A DNA stretch of 64,000 nt from Isoetes taiwanensis (Eukaryota > Streptophyta > Lycopodiopsida > Isoetales > Isoetaceae). A program made the translations under genes and the position numbers. A model generated the notes under the pieces. The model saw only the letters and a program-made list of their open reading frames with translations. It was not told the origin of the DNA and did not search any database. Of this stretch, positions 11,765 through 21,631 are shown piece after piece (position 1 is the stretch's first letter; each line of letters opens with the position of its first letter). The DNA lies in NCBI GenBank assembly GCA_021234155.1, contig JAJEKV010000028.1:4794567-4858566 (forward strand). The letters run 5' to 3'.

Positions 11765-12329
11765 TGTTCTTGGTTGACCAAGAACTAGCACTGACCATAA
11801 CCATGAAGTAGTCTAATAGGCCTATAGGAGTGTGGAATAAACATTTCCACCATCGAACCGCGAAAATGGGGAAATTTTTTTTTTTTTTTCTCCTAGGTAG
11901 TGGGTCAGGAATTAGGCTAAGTGTTAGACTAAGATTTGAGGGAGTCAAACGAACCTTCTAGTAAATTTGGAGTGAAAATTATGCATCTGCATCAAATTTC
12001 ACCTAAAATGGGTCGAAGAATCATGCCAATCGGAGACCCAGGTGAAAAATGGCACAAATTCATAAATTGCACTTCGAACCATAAAGAAAATTCGAAAATT
12101 TTAAGATAATATCAATTAATATAGGTTAATATATACATTAATAGTTAAATAGTTAATTAAATATCTTGTAATTAATAAGGGGGGCTAATAAATAGGGGTA
12201 ATTATGGTAGGAGAATATTCCCAGGGACCCTCTTTTTAAATATCTGACACCTCATTTTCTCTCTCCAACCCTTCACCTCCAACTCTCTCTTGCCCAGCCC
12301 TTCGTCACCCATTTTCTGAACCATAAGAT
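11765..12329 (+). promoter_or_regulatory. Leader of element A, with possible promoter for the H3-like frame
   Basis: There is no long frame here. The last 100 bases are distinct: tttttaaatatc at about 12232-12243 resembles a TATA region, followed by a pyrimidine-rich stretch (ctctctccaacccttcacctcc and similar) up to the ATG at 12330. A CT-rich 5' UTR behind a TATA is typical of plant genes, so the H3-like frame may have its own promoter. This is inference from composition only. Confidence 0.35.
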
Positions 12330-13405
12330 ATGGCTCGCACCAAACAAACTTACAGGAAGCCTGGAACAAGACCGACCCCTCTCCATGGCGCAGCAAAAGG
12401 CGACATGTCAAGAAGATCCCGAGCACCTCCCGGACCCAAGAAAGGGAAGAGGAGCTTCCCCGCCAAAGCAGAAGAAGAAGAAATAAGCCTCCTTCCATGA
12501 CGCCGAGGGAGACTCCCCGAGAGCCAGCGCCATCGGCACTGAAGGGACCGGGCGAAGTCTCGCCATTTCGGGCCCCTGACACCGAGGTGGAAGAAGAAGG
12601 GGAGGAGCACGGCCAGCCAGGGAGGAAGCCGGGCCTCAAAGGCCCAAGAAGAAGGGAAAGGAAAAAGTAGCAGAGTGGCCGGAGGAGAGGGCCGCCAGGA
12701 AGAAGCGGGAGCGGGAAAGGGAGCTGAGGGAGGAGGAGAGGCGGACGAAGAGAAGGAACGACGGGCCTCGCCGGACCGTCGTTATTCAAGAGCCACGGCC
12801 AGAAGAGGAGCCGCAGGTGGAGGAAGAGGAGGAGGAGGAGCAGCAGGATCCCGACGCGAGGCCACCCTACCCTAAGTGGCCGGAACCACCTAAGGTGGTG
12901 AAGAAACAAAAGGTAGGGGAGCGGGCATTTGCGCTGCAGCAGGACCGGGAGTTCAAACGGAAGATGGTGGCATACAAGGAGTACCTTCGTCGTTGGACGA
13001 GGTACAATGAGTGGTATTGCCAGCAGGAGGTGCAGCGCGTCGTGGTGGGCGGCAGGCCGAAGAAGAACCAGCCCAAGCCACCCCCACCTAGGCCGGAAAA
13101 ACCCAAGAGGGTTCACCACGGGCCTAACAAAGACATACCCGGGTGTTTAGGGAGATTCGGCACTTCCGTGTGTGCACCCATCTCCCGATAAGGAAGGCCC
13201 TCGAGCGCCTCCTTAGAGAGGTCTTGCTGCGCCAGCTCCCGATTATAGGGTTACCCCTCTAATGACCCGGCCCCGCAAGAGGCTTCCGGGCGAGCTGGTC
13301 CAGCTCTTGAGGAAGGGAACCTTCTGCGCTATCCATGCTAAGAGAGTTACCCTTATGCCTAAGGATATTCACTTAGCACCTGGATCCAAGCAGGAGAGGC
13401 CCTAG
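12330..13405 (+). pseudogene. Histone H3-like protein encoded in the retrotransposon (frameshifted as given)
   Basis: The ATG at 12330 opens MARTKQTYRKPGTRP; residues 2-7 equal H3 A1-T6 and R9-K10 equal H3 R8-K9, with Ala7 replaced by Tyr and Ser10 by Pro. This frame stops at 12498. The H3 core resumes downstream: VFREIRHFRVCTHLPIRK from 13143, then ERLLREV to 13223, matches the alphaN-alpha1 region of H3 (ALREIRKYQKSTELLIRK...RLVREI). [18 protein letters not shown] at 13325-13378 matches alpha3 of H3 almost residue for residue, with the stop at 13403-13405. The alpha2 region between is present in shifting frames (PQEAS, ELVQLL, LEEGNL). Tail and core are separated by about 190 residues (12580-13127), mostly charged. 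At least four frameshifts break the frame. The shared N-terminus and both fold helices make chance very unlikely. Whether it enters nucleosomes, or acts as a CenH3-like or decoy protein, is unknown. Confidence 0.85.
12580..13127 (+). CDS. Insert region of the H3-like protein (charged linker plus unique segment)
   Basis: This is the longest uninterrupted part of the H3-like reading, open from 12580 to a stop at 13189-13191. The first 100 codons are runs of Arg, Lys and Glu (for example REREREL, EEEEEEEQQ) with RPKKKGKEK, which could act as a nuclear signal or a nucleic-acid or histone-binding linker. From about 12908 the composition normalises: FALQQDREFKRKMVAYKEYL followed by RRWTRYNEWYCQQEVQR looks like amphipathic, Trp/Tyr-rich helices. 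It ends in a Pro-rich basic linker (PKPPPPRPEKPKRVHHGPNK) that corresponds to the KKPHRFRPG linker before the H3 fold. I recognise no family for the helical part. Confidence 0.6.
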
Positions 13406-13972
13406 GCCTCAAATTTTGTAAATTTTGTAGAAGAATTAAAATTTTCATGTAATTGTGTTTCTTATTAATATAAAAGTCATTTTCCCTCTGTAAATTAGAA
13501 AAATGTTCTATGCTTGAAATATAGAAAATAGAACCCAATTGTGGTAGAATTCTTCATAGCATATATAGAAACACCCCAGAAATCATGACTACAACAAAAT
13601 TTTGGCAAACAAAAAAAATCATCAAAAATGCAAAAATTAATTGGGCCGGTCGGTGAGACCGCCAATGGCCTCTCAAGGCCCCGACGCTGGCGCTGCTTTC
13701 AAGGATTCACCCGCCTACCCCCAAAATCTTGCTTTTAGATGTCAGTTTTGCTCAAAATAAGTTGCTAGTTAGGTTAGAATTGGCCGAATTAGCCATATTA
13801 GCATCTTCAAATTCCCTAAAATGGCCAAAAATTGGCCCAAAACAGGCCAACCGGGTGAGATCAAGGCCAAACGCTGCGTCTGCGTCCACGGAAGGCCATC
13901 CATCCGCTGATTCACCCGGTCGGGCCATCTTCGCCCAAATTAGCCAAATTTGATCCAACAAATTGCCATGTA
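13406..13972 (+). other. AT-rich spacer after the H3-like frame
   Basis: About 230 bases of AT-rich sequence (many ttaat, tataaaag and attttg words) follow the stop at 13405, then mixed sequence with no long frame that reads as a protein. It resembles a 3' UTR and intergenic spacer more than retrotransposon coding DNA. Confidence 0.5.
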
Positions 13973-15777
13973 GTGTTTCTTGCTTTGTTTTGCTTAAGTT
14001 TGCACTTCATGGTAGTTCATTTGGACACCCAGAGCCATAGAACCAAGGTCGCCTTAGGTAAGCACCTTTTTGCACAAACCCCGAGGTCACCCATAGTCTA
14101 TAAAAATAGGTCTCATTTGCCATTTTTCTTCCTACAGAACTGCTCCCAGCCCCTTAGGCGATTTTCTGACCCTCCACTAATCTTTGCAAGCCATTTTCTA
14201 CACCCTTTCCTCGCTCAATGGCTTCCCCAGAACTTTGAGAGATGGTACAATGCTGCCACCATATCCATGTGCTTCCAAAGAGATCAAGCCTTCTACGTGT
14301 TTGATCACTTGTTTGATCTTCACGCAACTTTGACTAGAACACCCTACTACACGCATATTATGTGCCAATATGACCAGCCGGTCCCCGCCTTTGGGAAGTT
14401 AGGATCCGCCTCCTAGGGGAGGGAATTGGGTTTCCTTGAGACACTTACCCAAGCCTTAGGTCGAGAGTTGGCGTGATCCAGAGGCAAGAAGCGGCTATGG
14501 GATAGGACTAGGACCATGCCCGATTACATGACCCGCATACATAATAGGCATAGGTACCTTTCACTCGCATAACCCTTTGCCCTCTTCATGCATTATAAGT
14601 CAATCAACAAAGTAGGGGAACCCTCCGTTCAGCCCTTTAGACTTAGCGCCACTTGATACCCAGAGGGGCCCGTGGATCAAATCCTGAATATAGAGTCCTC
14701 CACCTACGAATATTACGGCAAGACGTCGCCGGGCGCACCATCTCTACGCATCCATGAAGACTACGAAAGCAGCTAGGGGAGCGTAACCCGAATGGGAGAG
14801 CAGGGAGGCAACAAGAATGCGGAGATATGCGCCGAGGCATGACGACGACGCGAGAACAGCCTACCGATCCACCGGGTCGGCATCACGGCCTTGTCGCCGA
14901 TAGTCATCGACGGGGAGGAGTACATTTTGCAAATGACATCCTCAATTTGTCCCATCGTCGTGAATGGGTCTTCGAATCGACGAGCTCTTGGGTATGATAG
15001 CACACGGAAGAGCACGTACATCATCGACTACTCATACCGGGAGATCCCAAGGGAGTCGGGCGAGAGACACTCTTATCTTTGGGAGACAATGTCGGATATA
15101 GCAGCCTATCAGCAGATAAGGGAGATCTATCGACAAAGCCAGAGCCTATCATCTCGAGGAGGAGTTCCAGCCAGATACGTAGCACACTCTACAAACCCGG
15201 GAAGGGCCCAAGCTCAAGCCCACCCGATTCGAGCCAGAGCATGAGGGAAGGGTCCAGCGAAGATTAACTTGGACAACGCAACCAAAGATGTGGAGGGATC
15301 ATGAAGACCTTATGGCGGTGGATGCCTACGGCGGCAAACCAAAGGAAGGGCACCGGATCGCGAGGCGAGGGAAGGGCGCGCACTTCGCTACTATCTTCCA
15401 GCCCTCAGCCAGGGGCAAATGATAGTCTTCCACAAGGAGTTCAGCCCAAGGGGGGAAGAATCCGTGGCACTTCTCATAGCGCTTTCGGGCTTCGGGCAGC
15501 ACTCGAAGATATACGCCCATGCCGATCACATCATTCTTTTCAACAGGGCGGTCGCTACCCATTGCCTCGACTTTGGCGAGAGGGCACTGAGGGATGCAAC
15601 ACTTTCGATGGTAGCAAAGAACAACACCGAACTCCCGAGAACCGTAGATGGCCCGAGCACTTGAAGGAAGATCAACGAGGAACATCTTGCGCAACCCCGC
15701 AAAGGCCTCCGATTCGGGGATGTCAAGAACTTCTTCAAAGCTTTTTGAGGCCAATCAATAGTTGTAAAATTTCTTAA
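13973..15777 (+). other. Unassigned coding-like block between H3-like frame and gag
   Basis: A 147-codon frame at 13973-14416 ends with WLPQNFERWYNAATISMCF and HLFDLHATLTRTPYYTHIMC, which reads like real protein. Further frames at 14891-15244 (IVIDGEEYILQMTSSICPIVV) and 15301-15777, plus an overlapping frame at 15419-15664, look like pieces of one longer frame broken by indels. None matches a family I recognise, and they are not typical Gag, protease or envelope. An AT-rich spacer (15778-15960) separates the block from gag. It may be a second captured gene or a lineage-specific ORF. Confidence 0.45.
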
Positions 15778-16086
15778 GTTTGTGCTAAATGTTTCTTGTA
15801 CCCATTGTGCTAAGATATATCTACTTTATCATGTAATCCTTATGTATTAATGACTATTAACTGGTTTGTCAATGTAAGGCTTTGTATGATTTCTTATAAC
15901 TAAAGATAATTCAATTTGCAAGTAAAATTGATCAACATCTAACCCAAATAAAATGTATTGATGATCAATCCTTGCAAAGAAGGAACTCAAGTGCGTGATC
16001 TCAAGATCGCGTACCCGACCACGCAATTGGGTACCAAGGAATTTGTTTGGCAGGGAACAAGAAGATGTTGAGCGGGATATGTCACC
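15778..16086 (+). other. AT-rich spacer before gag
   Basis: AT-rich, stop-dense sequence (for example ttatcatgtaatccttatg) changes to ordinary coding-like composition at about 15960. No features were recognised. Confidence 0.4.
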
Positions 16087-17370
16087 GTGAGGCGCCAACG
16101 CAAGGTTGGTGCGGATGAGGAATCGATGCAACACCTCATCAACCGGGCGACACCTCTCATGAATGCACAGAAGATGGTCACCCACCTCCACCTTGTTTTC
16201 CCGGTGGTGGCCGGAAGTCCCTCGCCAGGAAGGGGAGGGCAACCAAGGGAACGCCGAGGGGATAGGAGAAGGAAGAGGAGAACCAGAGCCCATCATCATC
16301 CAAATTTCCGGCTCATCGACATGATTCTTCCAAAGGAGGACAGCCTCTAGTTCTCAAATACCGACACACCCAAAGCGGGAAAAGAGCAAGAAAGACAGTG
16401 ATTATCGAAGAAGGTGGATAGTGCTATGAGCAATGTATAGAAGACAAGGAAGCTCCTACCAGCTTCGGGAAGGACAGATCGTGCATGGAGGTCTGAAGCA
16501 TGGCTTGATGAAATGGAAGAATTTGGCAACTCATACGGTATGAAAGACAAGGACATAGGGAAAGTTGCTACAGCCTAACCTTATTGGACCGGCAAGGATC
16601 CGTGGAAGGGATATGCTAAATCCAACAAGCTGAAAAGGAACAACCGGCAGTTTAAGACTTTCAAAGAAGGCTTTTCCCGCAAGCACTATGTGCCAAGGTC
16701 TCATACTAGTAGACAGATCCAAAGAGTTTTACAGTGTTGAATCGTAGTAGTTTATCGCTGGCTAAGTATACGTAAGAATTTATGAGGCTCAGTCGCATGT
16801 TCCCCTCGAGTCTCGTGAGGCAAGCCGTGGATACTTACATTGAGGGGTTGAATAGCAATATCAAGAGGCTTGTTAGAGCAATCAACCCAAGTCAGGCTAA
16901 GCAGCCGAAGATAAAGCTATAAGTTTGGAGGAGGCACCAAAAACTCCAGCCAGAGAAGCAAATACCCTTCGGGGTAAGAGTTCGTGCGTGATCGTGGACA
17001 ATATCGTGGTAAGCAATCGCCAGCCTACACCATCGTGGAGTCGGCCCGCAAGGTAGGGTCGAGCAAAGCTTTTGGGGACCGTAAGCCCGCGAATGCATCG
17101 GGGGGGCCTTTTAAGCCGCCTCCTAGACACCGATCGGCGAAGGAAAAGAGACGGAATGCATTGAGAAGAAGTTATGCTTCGAGGTGCTTCCAGCCTGTGG
17201 CACCGACACATGATTGTCCATTCGTCATGCAAATGCCCTTTGGCGTAATCTCTTGGATTGGGACTCCCCAACGTAGTTTTGACGAGGACGATGACCAGCA
17301 GGAGGCCCGTGACTTCATAGATGGTGAGTGTCACATATGTGCAAACATTGAGTCGATGATATAGAGAATC
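16087..17370 (+). pseudogene. gag remnant of element A
   Basis: The structural polyprotein forms the retrotransposon particle. A first frame (MRRQRKVGADEESMQHLINR) runs 16087-16350. The capsid region follows in shifted frames: WLDEMEEFGNSYGMKDKDIG at about 16505-16560, FKTFKEGFSRKHYVPR at about 16650-16697, then SLAKYT, EFMRLSRMFPSSLVRQAVD and YIEGLNSNIKRLV between 16760 and 16880. These match the plant gypsy capsid pattern (F...F...Y.P, then EF..LSR, then FI.GL). A Cys/His-containing stretch at about 17160-17215 may be a damaged zinc knuckle. Several frameshifts interrupt it. Confidence 0.75.
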
Positions 17371-17411
17371 ACCAATCGGTCATTGCGGGCCGATGGGATC
17401 ATAGATAGTAA

Positions 17412-17700
17412 TCCTTATGTAGTCCTCATAGATACAGTAGCTCTCATAATTTTGCATCTCCTAGATTGGTCGCTCTAATGAAGAACAAGGTATTGAAGTC
17501 TAAGCCAAGGCCAAGAGGCTATGGCCAACGGCGCCATTCGCACACTAAGGGGGGAGGATCACCTTTGACATAGACCTTAGTGGGGCTAAGTGGCCGATGG
17601 GAGCAGAAGTCATGGACATCGGAAGATATGATCCGATAGTAGGGATGGAATTTTTGAAGCCGCCCAAAGCCATGATTGATTGGCGACCGGAATGAAGTCA
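17412..17700 (+). pseudogene. Retroviral-type aspartic protease remnant of element A
   Basis: VVLIDT at 17419-17436 is the active-site strand of the protease; the residues after DT are out of frame, so the usual DTGA/DTGS is not read directly. About 65 codons on, MDIGRYDPIVGMEFL (from 17612) matches the second conserved block (yD.ILGmdWL) of plant gypsy protease. The spacing and the position between gag and RT support the call. Confidence 0.7.
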
Positions 17701-18039
17701 CCATGACGGCAATTGCATCTCGGGCAAAGCAAGTTGATAGTGAAAGGTAAGAAGCTAGATTCTCCTATGCAAAGTATTTCTTTGAAGCAAAATGGGAAGA
17801 GTATAGAAAGGAATAAGGTGGATTACATCTTGAGGATGGAATCGCTGGAGCCAGCAGCAGATGGAAGTGACACAAAGGGAAATCACCGCCCGCAGATAGC
17901 GGATAGCAAGGCTTATTTCAGAGTTCAAGGATGTATTTCCGATGAAATCCGCAAATGCCAATCTTATAGGGTGTGGAATGTGAGATCACATTGGCTCCTG
18001 ATGCTAAGCCTACCAAGAAGGCCCATATAGAATGAGCAT

Positions 18040-18770
18040 CCCGTAATTGATCGAGCTCAAGAAACAAACCGCAGAATTGCTCGAAGCTTGATTTATAAGA
18101 GCAAGTGTGTCTCCTTTCGGAGCACCTATACTTTTGTCAAGAAGAAAGATGGAAGCTTAAGAATGTGCATAGACTATCGCCAGCCTTTAATAAGCGCACG
18201 ATAAAGAATAAGTATGCATTGCCAAGGGCGGATGACCTAATGGATCAGCTACAAGGAGCAAAGGTATTCTCTAAGATTGATTTGAGATCGGATACCATCG
18301 ATAAGAATAAAAGAAGAGGACATCCATAAGACCGCTTTAACGCAAAGATGGTCATTTTGAGTTTACAAAGAATGCCCTTTGGATTGTCGAACGCCCCGCA
18401 ACATTTATGCGCCTTTATGAACCACATCTTCGAGACTTCTTGATGAGTTTGTTATTGTCTTCTTCGACGACATCCTAATCTACAAAGAAGTCCCTTTGAA
18501 GAGCATTGTCGCATCTCGTGAAAGTGTTGGAGAAGTTGAGACGCCATCGGTTGTATGGGAAGCTCTCTAAGTGCCACTTTGCAACAGTAGGGGTGGAGTA
18601 CTTGGGGCATGTAGTAACATCCGAGGGAATCTCCACGCATCCATCTAAGATTGAGGCAATAGTTGATTGGCCAGCTCCAAGGAATGTGGCGTATAAGAAG
18701 CTTTCTCGGTTGGCGGGATACTACGTAAAAGTTCGTGAAGGACTTTGCTAAGTGGGCGCCCCTCCGCTCT
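18040..18770 (+). pseudogene. Reverse transcriptase remnant of element A
   Basis: [16 protein letters not shown] is read cleanly at 18133-18180, then [20 protein letters not shown] and FSKIDLRS to about 18288, MPFGLSNAP in a shifted frame near 18375, and the catalytic FFDD at 18460-18471 (usual form YxDD/FxDD). Downstream, KLSKCHFATVGVEYLGHVV and EGISTHPSKIEAIVDWPAP (18560-18690) are the typical Ty3 connection blocks. Frameshifts fall at about 18288, 18355 and 18485. The family is certain; the frame as printed is not functional. Confidence 0.9.
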
Positions 18771-18799
18771 GACCTCACTAAGGCCAAGAAGATTAAGGA

Positions 18800-19260
18800 T
18801 TGGGCTAGCCATTGGCTAGAAAGTCCAAGCTTCTTTTGAGAAGCTTAAAGAGGCCTTTAACAACAGCACCAGTGCTTGTTCTCCCGGATCCGAGTAAGGA
18901 TAAGTTGGTAGCAACAGATGCAAGCAAGATAGCAACAAAAGGCCTTGATGCAAGAAGGAAGGGTAGTCGCCACGACTCGAAGAAGATGAACGACGCCGAA
19001 AGCAACGCTACCCAACCCATGATCGAGCTGCTAGCCATTGTCGGGCATTGAGGATATGGAGGCATTATCTGAAGGAAGTTTCAGCTGGATACCGACACCG
19101 TGAGCCTTCAAGATCTTTTCACCCACCACTCCTCAACTTAAGGCAAAGGAGGTGGATGGAATTCCTTGAGGAATATGATTTTGATATTATATATAAGCCC
19201 GGTAAGCTTAATGTTGTAGCGATGCCCTCTCGAGACCATTTCGCATAAGGACGATTGTAA
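18800..19260 (+). pseudogene. RNase H remnant of element A
   Basis: TTAPVLVLPDPSKDKLVATD leads into TDASK near 18917, where the first catalytic Asp lies. Then comes SKKMNDAE, the IWRHYLKE block near 19050, LLNLRQRRWMEFLEEYDFD and IIYKPGKLNVVA (to about 19221). These are the standard Ty3/gypsy RNase H landmarks in order. Small indels interrupt the frame at about 18945 and 19047. Confidence 0.85.
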
Positions 19261-19469
19261 TACGATTTCCACTCTTTTCGAAAGTGAGTTTGGCAAGAAG
19301 ATTGAGGAGTCCTTGCCAACGTGATGTAGACTTCAAGGAGGTATGGGAAAGCCTTTCCAAGGAAGCCGTAACAGATAAGGAGCGGAAGCCTTCAAGCATT
19401 ATAAGAAGGAAGGCAACCCTGCTGTATCACAAGCATAAGTTGTGTGTGCCCTAATCATCGTGGGTAAGG

Positions 19470-20260
19470 AAGCTAATTCTTCATGACACACGCCAATAGC
19501 AGGCATGCCGGGCTTCATGAAGACCTATTTCAAGATTCGGCAGCTACTTCGCCAGAAATGAAGAGGCGATAGTCGCATATATTCGGATTGCCGCTATGTC
19601 GTCGCACTGGCTCAAGGCGGAGCAACTTCGATTCCGGTGCTTTAGAGCCATTGGGGGTGCCAAATGCAAAGTGGGAGGTCATAAGCATGGATTTCATCAC
19701 AGTGTCTCCCTAGAACTCTTCGAGGCAAGGATGCATTGATGGTGGTCGAGATAAGTTATCTAAGATGGCACATTTTGTGCCTTGCAAGACTACCGACACC
19801 GCATTAGATAACGCCAAGTTATTCGTGAAGGGAGATTTTTTAGCACTCCATGGCATGCCTCGGAGATAATATCCGATAGGGATTCCAAGTTTATGAGTGC
19901 CTTCTCGCAGACCTCTTCAAAGACCATTCGCATCGGGGCTCTCCATGAGTACGCATATCATCCCCAAACAGATGGCCGACGGAAAGGACGAATCGATCAT
20001 TGAAGACATGCTTCGAGCTATGTGTGGAATAAGCAATCCAAGTGGGATGAGTACATCCACTTGGTGGAATTCGCCCAATAAGCAGCTAAGCGGAGTCATC
20101 TCGATGTCTCCTTTTATGGTAAATTACGGGTACCGTTGCTTAACCCCTGACACCGGCACAATCCTCAGTATCCAAGGTAGAAGTATCCCAAAGAGATGTT
20201 AGGGGATATGCAGCAGCTAGTAGAGGAAGTAAGAGGTTATTTATTGGCAGCAAGAAGTCG
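19470..20260 (+). pseudogene. Integrase core remnant of element A
   Basis: A zinc-binding N-terminus is visible as HDT...GFMK near 19480-19520 and a Cys-x2-Cys stretch near 19590. The first catalytic Asp is in KWEVISMDFIT (about 19669-19701), followed by LSKMAHFVPCKTTDTALDN from 19756. The second lies in a shifted SDRDSKF near 19875, and the glutamate block is AYHPQTDG (about 19953-19977) with its downstream Glu altered by frame. MSPFMVNYGY near 20105 is the usual distal block. It inserts element cDNA into chromatin. Confidence 0.85.
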
Positions 20261-20269
20261 GCGTAAGAG

Positions 20270-20525
20270 TGTAGCCGGCAAGCTACCGTGGACCGTAAGG
20301 GAGTTTAAGGTGGGCGATACCGCTTGGTTGAAGATCAAGGTGAAGCAAGCCAAGCTGCGGATTGGGAGCTGCAAGAAGCTTGCCCCTAGGTGGGCCGGGT
20401 CCGCTCAAGATTTTGGAGAGAGGGGCTCTCAAGCCTACAAGTTGGATCTTCCAGCCCATCTTAAGGTCCACAAGGTCTTCCACGTAAGTTTATTAAAGAG
20501 GCACAATCCTAACCCCGAGGGAGGT
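20270..20525 (+). pseudogene. Integrase C-terminal region of element A
   Basis: VREFKVGDTAWLKIKVKQAK, KKLAPRWAG and YKLDLPAHLKVHKVFHVSLL followed by KRHNPNP (about 20290-20516) form the DNA-binding tail that follows the catalytic core in chromovirus integrases (family pattern fkvGD.Vwl ... P.+.+vH.vFHVS.LK). It is nearly frame-complete and leads into the chromodomain. Confidence 0.85.
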
Positions 20526-20562
20526 TTTGGATACTCCAACTTTGTTGGAAATGACGGAGGAG

Positions 20563-20730
20563 CAAGTAGAAATAGTGCCTGAATTGCTTCTTGATAAGTC
20601 ATTCAAGAAGACTAGGAGGTCCCAGCCCTCCAATATTTGGTTAAGTGGAAGCACTTACCCGTGGAAGATGGACATGGGTATTGAAGCAAGACTTGGAGAA
20701 GCAATACCCGTAGTTTATGAAGGAGTTTGA
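20563..20730 (+). pseudogene. Chromodomain at the end of element A pol
   Basis: Read in two frames, EIVPELLLDKSFKKTRRS (20563-20619) and then QYLVKWKHLPVEDG from 20631, with a last part in a third frame (LEKQYP, then KEF). The VKW...LP.E...W core is the chromodomain signature. The position after integrase is that of chromoviruses, where the domain steers integration to chromatin with methylated H3 tails. The first aromatic cage residue before ELLLDK appears absent, as in group II chromodomains. Its coexistence with an H3-like protein in the same element is the notable point. Confidence 0.75.
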
Positions 20731-21620
20731 TGGGCGAGTCGCCTCCCACTTGGTCGAATTCCTCGACTCTGCCGTGGTTAGCTAGTATGTTGTTAGTTAG
20801 TTCTAAGCCCGGCGCATGCATTCTAGTTACTAGGGTGCATGTGCCGTAACCTTGGATCGTGGGGCTTATGATGGGATACGCCTTTTTAGGCATTCTCTAG
20901 GCCACACGCATTCAAGAGAGGTGCATGACCATTAGGGTCATGTGAGTGAGGAATGAGGCATGGTGGGCGATGATGGGACATCGATCGGATGATCTCTATG
21001 CCACGATGCGGGGACGCACACCGGCCGTAGGGAGGGTCATGGTGAGGCTTAAGCGATCATGCGCTGATGATGGGATCGTGAGACGCCCCTAGCCGAAACC
21101 CTGGCATGATGCACCGGGGTGTACTCGATCCGGGATCGTGTACAAGGTAGCACTCGATCATGGGCAATGATGGGAGCATCTTAAATGATCCCTAAGCTCA
21201 AACCAAAAGGGCCATGATCTTGGGCAAGGTAGGGACAACCTTGAGCCAAAGAGTTCGCTCAAGGAGGTAAGGGGTGGTCCCCTAAAACCACAAATTATTA
21301 ACTAAACTAACGTAATGTGCTCCTTTTGCGCAAGTAGAAGGAGGACTTCAACGAGGAGCGCGCTATTTAGAAGATAGGGGAGCCATAATTAGATTATGAA
21401 CCCTAATAACTCTTATAATAGTATTTTGAATTATTATAAGAAATAACGATGTTAAGGCTATATAATTTTGTATAAGTACAAATATGGCCTAAAATTTTGA
21501 CTTGAACTAATAAAACTTGATTGCTAAACTAAACTAAAGATTATGACATGTTGTTGATGTGTTGCGGGCATAAGGTAGGTTCGTCACCTTAGCGCAATGC
21601 CGAGGACACAAAGATTGTCC
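20731..21620 (+). other. 3' untranslated part of element A
   Basis: After the chromodomain stop at 20728-20730 the sequence has no long frame. It contains short repeated words (gatgggatcgtg, atgatgggac) and, near the end, the caaagattgtcc block that precedes the polypurine tract. Comparable sequence precedes the other LTRs. Confidence 0.5.
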
Positions 21621-21631
21621 TAAGGGGAGAA
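21621..21631 (+). other. Polypurine tract of element A
   Basis: TAAGGGGAGAA lies directly before the 3' LTR and would prime plus-strand synthesis. Confidence 0.9.

Noticed and set aside
12202-13119. 305-codon minus-strand open frame, the longest frame near the H3-like gene
   Set aside because: It is Leu/Pro-rich and lies antisense to the Glu/Arg/Lys-rich insert; the plus strand carries the recognisable H3 tail and core. A shadow of codon composition.
13752-13961. Overlapping plus and minus frames of about 70 codons
   Set aside because: Low-complexity mirror frames in a spacer; no motif on either strand.
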